A DNA stretch of 9,284 nt. Origin: an uncultured Prevotella sp. (GTDB taxonomy: Bacteria > Bacteroidota > Bacteroidia > Bacteroidales > Bacteroidaceae). This document shows, one piece after another, positions 1 to 7,300 of the stretch. The stretch lies in NCBI GenBank assembly GCA_934219025.1, contig CAKQDG010000086.1, positions 1 through 9,284 on the forward strand. The letters run 5' to 3'. The notes under the pieces were generated by a model, which saw only the letters and a program-made list of their open reading frames with translations, was not told the origin of the DNA and did not search any database. The translations under genes and the position numbers were made by a program. Numbering within the stretch: position 1 is the stretch's first letter; each line of letters starts with the position of its first letter.

Positions 1-2
1 TG

Positions 3-101
3 CATAAGATAAGCTGCATCTCGGCAATAAATCCAAACAAGTTTGGCTTATATTGCTCTCGATTTGCATTATCTTTTCATAAGATAAGCTGCATCTCGGC
101 A
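3..101. repeat. 24-bp direct repeat pair with internal hairpins (intergenic repeat element)
   Basis: Two identical 24-bp copies lie at 3-26 and 78-101 (start CATAAGATAAG, end CTCGGCA), 75 bp apart. The spacer holds a hairpin: GCAATA (24-29) pairs with TATTGC (51-56), and inside it CCAAAC (33-38) pairs with GTTTGG (41-46) around a 2-nt gap. A second hairpin pairs TTATCTT (69-75) with AAGATAA (81-87) around a 5-nt loop and overlaps the second copy. Direct repeats around a palindromic core suggest a dispersed intergenic repeat. The first copy starts at base 3, so the element may continue to the left. No ORF or mobility gene is attached. The repeats are read directly; the multicopy nature is inference. 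Confidence 0.7.
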
Positions 102-213
102 TAACATTCAAATATCTTAGATAAAATCTATAAAACCATTTTGGGCATCAGACAAGCCGCATTACTATTGACTACAAGAATTAAAGGCAACTTATTGTAT
201 CCGTAGATTTTTA

Positions 214-247
214 GTTTTAACAATATTTTATATTTAAATGTTAAAAC
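214..247. repeat. AT-rich inverted repeat (9-bp stem, 16-nt loop)
   Basis: GTTTTAACA (214-222) is perfectly complementary to TGTTAAAAC (239-247), with a 16-nt A/T-only loop. The stem has few G:C pairs and no following T-run, so a Rho-independent terminator is unlikely. It could be a protein-binding dyad, the boundary of the neighbouring 245-475 segment, or chance in AT-rich DNA. Confidence 0.4.
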
Positions 248-475
248 AAACATCTCATAGCGCTGCGAGAATATGATATTTTCTGCGAAAAAAAGTTTTG
301 CCGCCAAATACGCGATTTTTGCTTAAAAACGGCAATTCGTTATCAGTCAGAAAGTTATCAGGGAAAAACGAAAACCTGCATACGTTTTTCTTTGACGAAG
401 CAATGCTTCACTGGGAATGAAGCATTGCTTTGCTCCCGAGGAAAGACGCTTCGGGGATGGAAAAAGGAGAAATAA
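245..475 (+). other. Stop-free segment without an ATG start (possible gene relic or conserved intergenic element)
   Basis: Reading from 245, the frame stays open for 76 codons until TAA at 473-475, with no ATG. The peptide includes KFCRQIRDFCLKTAIRYQSE and ends in GWKKEK. A second frame is open from 277 to the TGA at 418-420 (ends FFFDEAMLHWE) and, beyond that TGA, continues to the next in-frame stop at 480-482. A third frame gives only a 17-codon ATG ORF at 273-326. Two long overlapping open frames in otherwise AT-rich DNA are unexpected, but there is no start codon or ribosome-binding site. I do not assign a function. It may be a decayed gene, a structured noncoding element or a repeat family that happens to lack stops. 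Confidence 0.25.
398..430. repeat. Perfect 13-bp inverted repeat (strong hairpin)
   Basis: AAGCAATGCTTCA (398-410) and TGAAGCATTGCTT (418-430) are perfect reverse complements around a 7-nt loop (411-417). Each arm is itself nearly palindromic: GAAGCA-A-TGCTTC lies at 397-409. The sequence could therefore fold either as one long hairpin or as two short ones. The base of the stem is followed by TGCTCCCGAGG rather than a T-tract, so it is not a classical Rho-independent terminator. It lies 46 bp upstream of the small ORF at 477 and could influence its expression if that ORF is transcribed from further upstream. Confidence 0.65.
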
Positions 476-476
476 A

Positions 477-584
477 ATGTTAAATCCGGCGCGGTTTCGT
501 GCTGTTGTATCCTGTTATTGGCGGCAGGGAGTTGAAGTGGAAAGCAATGTGGTAAAAATCTTCAACAAAACATGGCAATTATAA
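477..584 (+). CDS. Candidate 35-aa small ORF with Shine-Dalgarno site (doubtful)
   Basis: ATG at 477 opens a 35-codon frame ending in TAA at 582-584. The peptide begins MLNPARFRAVVSCYWRQG and ends FNKTWQL. AGGAG at 465-469 lies 7 nt before the ATG, an ideal Shine-Dalgarno spacing; ruvA and sprA have no such site. The peptide has no transmembrane segment, signal peptide or domain that I recognise. A second short ATG frame (572-619, MAIIKKKDGKPCVKL) overlaps its end and is open back to 536, so a one- or two-base frame change could join the two into a longer peptide. It is either a small gene, a frameshifted relic or a chance ORF. Only the start context supports it. Confidence 0.22.
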   Translation: MLNPARFRAVVSCYWRQGVEVESNVVKIFNKTWQL

Positions 585-727
585 AGAAAAAAGACGGAAA
601 ACCATGTGTTAAATTGTAATGGTTGTAACACTAAGGAATGTTAATCCGACGTAAAACAATTTACTGCCACTGAAAATATCACCCTCTACCACACATCCAA
701 GCAGAAGAATATTTCTCGTTCAACACA

Positions 728-783
728 ATATATATATATAACCTGCGTTATAATATACGTATATACAAAACAATTTTTATTTT
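728..783 (+). promoter_or_regulatory. AT-rich leader / likely promoter region of ruvA-sprA
   Basis: This stretch holds an alternating AT run (728-740), TATAAT at 749-754 and a perfect 12-bp palindrome, ATATACGTATAT (753-764). The bases just before the ruvA ATG are A/T-rich with no purine-rich Shine-Dalgarno site, which is common in Bacteroidota. I found no convincing Bacteroidota-type pair of TTTG and TAnnTTTG elements, so the transcription start is not placed. The palindrome could be an operator or an accident of base composition. Confidence 0.3.
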
Positions 784-1389
784 ATGATTGAATACATCAA
801 AGGCGAACTTGCCGAGGTTACGCCTGCATATGCCGTAGTGGAGGCACACGGCGTGGGCTACGGCATGAACATTTCGCTCAACACTTATAGCAACATTCAG
901 ACCAAGAAAGAGGTGAAGCTCTATGTTTTTGAAAGCATCAGAGAGGACGCTTATGCCCTGTTCGGATTCTCGTCCAGACAGGAGCGCGAGATGTTCACAC
1001 TGCTCATCAGCGTTTCGGGAGTGGGCGCAAACACGGCGCGAATGATTCTATCGGCACTCTCGCCGGCTGAACTGTGCAACGTCATATCTACGGGCAACGA
1101 AAAACTGCTCAAGACGGTGAAGGGTATCGGACTGCGCACGGCACAGCGCATCATCGTGGATCTGAAAGACAAGATTGCCACTGCCGACCTGGGCGGAGAA
1201 ATCGCCATGGGCACTGCTGCTCCTCAGGTGGCGGTGAACAAGGAGGTGCACGATGAGGCTATCGGAGCGCTCACGATGCTCGGATTCGCACCGGCACCGT
1301 CGGCAAAAGTGGTTTCGGCAATATTAAAGGACAATCCGGAACTGCCAGTAGAACAGGTTGTGAAACTCGCTCTGAAACAGATAAAATAA
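784..1389 (+). CDS. ruvA: Holliday junction branch migration complex subunit RuvA
   Basis: RuvA binds four-way Holliday junctions as a tetramer, holds them square-planar and loads the RuvB hexameric motor for branch migration in recombinational repair; RuvC then cuts the junction. All three domains are visible. The N-terminal OB-fold (about 1-63) begins [12 protein letters not shown] and contains the acidic-pin pair E54-D55 in [10 protein letters not shown], matching E. coli E55-D56. The central domain has two helix-hairpin-helix motifs, SGVGANTA (78-85) and [13 protein letters not shown] (112-124). The RuvB-binding C-terminal domain (about 155-201) contains [11 protein letters not shown]. 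The length of 201 aa is normal for the family. The ATG at 784 gives the standard N-terminus. The gene appears intact. It ends 3 nt before sprA, so the two are probably co-transcribed although their roles differ. ruvB and ruvC are not in the window. Confidence 0.97.
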   Translation: MIEYIKGELAEVTPAYAVVEAHGVGYGMNISLNTYSNIQTKKEVKLYVFESIREDAYALFGFSSRQEREMFTLLISVSGVGANTARMILSALSPAELCNVISTGNEKLLKTVKGIGLRTAQRIIVDLKDKIATADLGGEIAMGTAAPQVAVNKEVHDEAIGALTMLGFAPAPSAKVVSAILKDNPELPVEQVVKLALKQIK

Positions 1390-1392
1390 TAA

Positions 1393-4300
1393 ATGAAGAA
1401 CCTAAAGAAACTAACGATATTCATCATCGCCCTCGTGAGCATCAACGTGCTCGCCTTCAACGTGTTGCCACAGATGCAAGACGACCGCTCGCGCATCTCC
1501 GTGCGCCGGCAGAGGCAGGGCACGAAAAACGTGCTGCCCACAAGGGAAAACTCAAGGAAAAGCGATGCCGACTCCACGAAGAAGGCTCCTGCCGGTCTCT
1601 CGCAACTTGTGATTGAAGACGACTCCATTCCCGACTCGCTGCTACACCCAAGATGGAAGGTGCAGCGCACTGTGCCCATCACCGCCGACGATGCGAAGAA
1701 ACGCACCGCCGACCTTTCCATGCCCGACAATATCAAGCAGGAGGTGGTATACAACGACACGCTGAACCGCTACTTCCTGGGCTCCAAAATCGGAGGCGGA
1801 TACTTGTCCACACCGGTGATGATGACGCCCGAGGAATACAAGAAATGGAGCGAAAGGCAGGAGATGAACGCCTTTTTCCGCTCTAAAAACGACGACATCG
1901 TGAAGGAGAAAGGAAAGGACAAGTTCTCGTTTTCCGACATGCACTTCGAACTGGGACCGGCCGAGAAAATCTTCGGTCCGGGCGGCGTGCGCATAAAAAC
2001 GCAGGGTACGGCAGAGCTGAAACTCGGCGCCACGATGAAAAACATCGACAACCCGTCGCTGCCTATCCGCAACCGCAAGACCACGATGATGAACTTCGAC
2101 GAGAAGATTAACCTCAACGTGAACGGAAAGGTGGGCGACAAGGTGAACATGAACCTGAACTACAACACCGACGCCACTTTCGACTTTGACCAGCAGAACC
2201 TGAAACTGAAATACGAGGGCAAGGAGGACGAAATAATCAAACTCGTGGAGGCGGGAAACATCTCGTTCCCCAGCAACTCCTCGCTCGTGAAGGGGGCTTC
2301 GTCGCTCTTCGGAATCAGAACCGACCTGCAGTTTGGCAAGCTGAAACTGCAGACCGTGGTTTCGCAAAAGAAATCATCGAGCAAGAGCGTTTCGTCAAAG
2401 GGTGGAGTGCAGCTCACACCGTTTGAAATCGACGCCAGCGACTACGAGGACAACCGCCACTTCTTCCTCTCGCAATATTTCCGCAACAAATACGATGCCG
2501 CGATGAAGACGCTGCCTAACCTCACCACGGGAATCACGATAAACCGCGTGGAGGTGTGGGTTACGAACAAACAGGGAACGACGACGAACACCCGAAACAT
2601 CATCGCTCTGACCGACCTGGGAGAGAACCAGAAGGTGAGCAACCGGATGTGGGGGCTCACCGGACAGCCCGTGCCGTCGAACAATGCCAACAGCGAATAC
2701 TCCACGATGGTGGGCTCTTACGCTTCGGCAAGGGAAATAGACCAGACAAGCACCGTGCTCGACGGAATACCGGGATTCACTGGCGGAACGGACTACGAAA
2801 AACTGCAAAGCGCACGTCTGCTCAACTCCTCGGAATACACCGTGAACAATGCTCTGGGATATATCTCGCTGAAATCGGCACTGCAGACCGACCAGGTGCT
2901 CGCCATCGCCTACGAATATACTTCGGGCGGACAGACTTATCAGGTGGGTGAATTCGCCTCCGACGTGCAGGACGTTACAAAGGCGCTCTTCGTAAAGTCG
3001 CTGAAAAACACCAGCAACAACCCTACTCAGGGCAACTGGGACTTGATGATGAAAAACGTGTACTATCTCGCCTCATCGGTGGAGAAAGACAAGTTCCGCC
3101 TCGACGTGAAATACCAGAGCGACACCACTGGCGTGTATCTGTCGTATATCCCCGAACAGCAGGTGAAAGACCTCACGATGATTAAACTCCTCGGCGCCGA
3201 CCGACTTGACAACAACAACAAGGCTCACCCTAACGGATACTTCGACTATGTGGACGGATACACCGTGAGCAACGGTCGTGTGTTCTTCCCCGAAGCCGAA
3301 CCATTTGGCGAATACCTGTACAACGCGCTGATTGCCAAGGGCGTTTCGCCAGACAAGGCTGCAAAATACAGTTATACGGAACTTTACGACTCTACTAAGA
3401 CCATTGCAAAGCAGATTGCCGAAAAGGACAAGTTCCGACTCACCGGACAATACCGCGGAACATCGGCCAACGTGATTTCCCTGGGGGCATACAACGTGCC
3501 GCAAGGGTCGGTGGTCGTTACGGCAGGCGGAGTTACTCTGCAGGAGGGCTCCGACTATAGCGTGGACTATTCTGCCGGAGAGGTTACTATCCTGAACCAG
3601 AGCATCATCGACGCCGGAACTGCCGTGAACGTGTCGCTCGAAAGCAACACCGACTATGCACAGCAGCGCAAGACGATGCTCGGACTGAACTGGGAGTATG
3701 ACTTCTCAAAAAACTTCCAGCTCAGCGGTACGTTCCAGCACCTCTCTGAACAGGCGCTCACCACAAAGGTGGCAATGGGCTCCGAACCGCTCAACAACAC
3801 TCTGTGGGGACTGAACATCAACTGGAAGAAGGAGAGTCAGTGGCTCACCAACATGCTCGACAAGATTCCGTTCCTACACTGCACGCAGCCGTCGCAAATC
3901 TCGTTTACGGGAGAGTTTGCCCAGCTCATCGCCGGACAGGCAAGCGGCACACAGGACAATGCATCGTATCTCGACGACTTTGAGAACACAAAGAATTCTA
4001 TCGACGTGAGCACGCCGTCGGCATGGATAATATCGAGCGTGCCGACGATGTTTCAGAACTACAACGACAAGACCACGCTGCAAAGCGGATACGAGCGCGC
4101 CCTTTTGGCATGGTACAACATCGACCCGCTGTTTACAAGGCGAAGCAGTTCGCTAACTCCGGGACACATCAAGAGCGACCTGCACCAGCTCTCCAACCAC
4201 TACGTGAGAGAGGTGTACACAAGGGAACTGTATCCTAACCGCGACCAAAGCTCATACAACGGCGCCACCGCCACGCTGCCTATACTCAACCTGGCATTCT

Positions 4301-7300
4301 ATCCGTCGGAGCGTGGTCCGTATAACTTCAACCCTAATCTGAACAGCAACGGAACGCTGCCCAACCCGCAACGCAACTGGGGCGGAATGATGCGCCGACT
4401 CGACACAAACGACTTTGAAACGGCGAACATCGAATATATCGAGTTCTGGATGCTCGACCCATTCATCTATACCAACAAGCAGGCCGACGCGGCACAGTAT
4501 GGCGGCGACTTCTACATCAACCTGGGAGAAGTGAGCGAGGATGTGTTGCGCGACGGCAAGAAATTCTATGAGAGCGGTATGCCGGTGGACGGGTCCACGG
4601 GATTCACCACCACACAGTGGGGAAAGATTCCAAACCAGTCTACCGTAACCTATGCCTTTGCCACATCGGGCGGAGCAAGAGCAAAGCAGGACGTGGGATT
4701 CAACGGCCTCACCGACGAGGAGGAAAAGGCTTTTGGCTCTTATCAGCAATTCCTCACGGCTGCACAAAGCCGCGTGACCGGGGCTGCCCTCGACTCTATC
4801 ATGGCAGACCCCGCCAACGACGACTACCACTACTTCCGCGGCTCTGACTACGATGCCGCACGCACCCCTATCCTGCAAAGATACAAGAGAATTAACAATC
4901 CGCAGGGCAACTCGCCAGACTCCGACATGAGGAACGAGAGCTACGACACCTCTTACAAGACTACTCCCGACGTGGAGGACATAAACCAGGACTACACGCT
5001 GAACGAATACGAGAAGTATTACCAGTACAAGTTGAGCATACGTCCGCAAGACCTCGTCGTGGGACACAACTACATCGTGGACAAAAGGGAAAGCAGCGTG
5101 AAACTGCGCAACGACACCACGGAGACCGTAACGTGGTATCAGTTCCGCATACCGGTGGACGACTACGAAAAGAACGTGGGCGGCATTACCGACTTCACGT
5201 CTATACGCTTCATGCGCATGTTCCTCACCAACTTCCAGCAGCCTATCGTGTTGCGCTTTGCCAACCTCGACCTCGTGCGCGGCGAATGGCGCATCTACCA
5301 GCAGTCGCTCTCCACAGGAAGCGAATCGGGAAAGATGGCTGTGAGCGCCGTGAATATCGAGGAGAACAACGACCGCGTGCCGGTGAACTATGTATTGCCG
5401 CCGGGCATCCGACGCGAACAGGACCCTACGCAGCCGCAGCTCACCGAGGCCAACGAGCAGGCGCTCGACATTCAGGTAACGAATCTGTCTAACGGCGAGG
5501 CCAAGGCGGTTTACAAAAACACCAACCTCGATCTCAGACAGTACAAGCGCCTGCAGATGTTTGTACACGCCAACGCCTTTGAGCAGAATTCAACTAACCT
5601 GCAAGACAATCAGTTGGCTATATTCATGAGACTCGGTTCTGACTACAAGAGCAACTACTACGAATACGAAATTCCGCTGAAGCTCACCGAACCGGGACAC
5701 TACGACAGATACTCGGCTGCCGACTGCAAACTGGTGTGGCCGGAGGACAACATGCTCGACATTCCGCTCAGCGTGTTCACCTCGCTCAAAAAAGCCAGAA
5801 ACAAGGCGAAGAGCCTGGGACAGGCTTCATACAACTTCCCATACACAGCTTACGACGAGGAGCACCCGAACAACAAGGTGTCTATCGTGGGTAACCCTAC
5901 GCTCGGCGAAGTGCGCACGATGATTATCGGTGTGAGAAACCTGGCAAACGACCAGAAGTCGGGAGAAATCTGGGTGAACGAACTCAGACTGAAGGAATAC
6001 AACAACTCTGGCGGCTGGGCTGCTCAGGGCAACCTGAACCTGCAACTATCCGACGTGGGCAGCGTGAACGTAACCGGCAAATACGTGTCGGAGGGATTCG
6101 GAGGTCTTGAGGACGGTGTGGCACAGCGCGCACAGGACGACTACAAGACATACAGCGTGACCACCAACTTTGAACTCGGAAAATTCTTCCCCGACGAAGC
6201 CAAGGTGTCTATCCCTCTTTATTATTCGGTAACGAAAGAGGAAACACGACCTAAATACAATCCGCTCGACACGGACATGAAACTCGACGACGCTCTCGAC
6301 GCAATGGAAAGCCACGAGCGAGACTCTATCGAAAGCATCGCCGTGACGAAAACTACAAACACCAACTTCTCGCTCTCTAACATGAAGGTGGGTATTGCAA
6401 CGAAGAAGCACCCTATGCCGTATGACCCGGCAAACTTCTCGTTCAGCTACAGCCATAGCCACCGACACACAAGCGGCGAGACCACGGTGTATGAAAACGA
6501 GGACAACTGGCGCGGATCCATGAACTATAGCTACACGCCGGTGTACAAGGCTTTTGAACCGTTCAAGAAAATAAAGAGCAAGAGCAAATGGTATGACATC
6601 CTGAAACGTTTCGGACTGAACTGGCTACCGCAAAACCTGACGTTCAACACGGAGCTGGCCCGAAACTACTACGAATTGCAGGAGCGCGACATGGAGAGCA
6701 CTGAAAACTCCGAACTGCCGCTAACCTTCAACGAGCAATTCTTGTGGAACCGCGAATTCTCGATAAGATGGGACCTGACTAAGAATCTGCACATGAGCTT
6801 CAACAGTGCAACGCATGCCGAAATCGAGGAGCCTTACACTCCGGTGGACAAAAGTCGCTACCCCGACCAGTATTCGGCATGGAAGGACTCTGTATGGACA
6901 AGCATCAAGCACATGGGACGCCCGCTGGACTACAACCAGAACTTCACGGCTTCATATCAGGCTCCGCTGAATCTTATACCGATTTTCGACTGGATTAATG
7001 CGGATGCCAACTACAATGCCACTTACAACTGGACACGCGGAACAACACAGGAGGACGGACAGTCGCTCGGAAACGTGATTGCTAACAACCGAACCCTGAA
7101 CATCAACGGGGCACTGAATCTGGAGAAGCTCTACAACCACGTGCCGTTCCTGAAAAAGACTAACGACAGGTTCAACAAGCGCCCGTCGATAACGCAAAGG
7201 CGAAAGCCTAACTCTATGGTGGCGACAAAGGACAAAAAGAAAAAGCCTACCGAGGACGAAAAGAAACTGCCTAAAAACAAGAGGGCTTTTGAAAAGGAAA

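Noticed and set aside
3..101. CRISPR-like repeat and spacer from the two 24-bp copies
   Set aside because: Only two copies are visible and the spacer is itself palindromic, unlike acquired spacers. More copies to the left would be needed to reconsider.
398..440. Selenocysteine insertion element at the TGA at 418
   Set aside because: The TGA lies inside the second arm of the hairpin instead of upstream of it, and the frame has no start codon or selenoprotein similarity.
435..455. CCCGA ... TCGGG hairpin before the small ORF as a terminator
   Set aside because: The stem is only 5 bp with an 11-nt loop and no T-tract follows.
606..631. GTGTTA ... TAACAC inverted repeat as an operator
   Set aside because: A 6-bp stem with a 14-nt loop in AT-rich DNA is expected by chance.
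1224..1760. 178-codon - strand frame across the ruvA/sprA junction
   Set aside because: It overlaps the ends of two well-supported genes and gives a Ser/Cys/Phe-rich product with no recognisable family.
4252..5568. 438-codon open frame on the - strand inside sprA
   Set aside because: It lies wholly antisense to a gene with a strong family match, its translation is Val/Arg/His-rich without recognisable domains, and other antisense frames in sprA show the same texture. It is a by-product of sprA codon composition.
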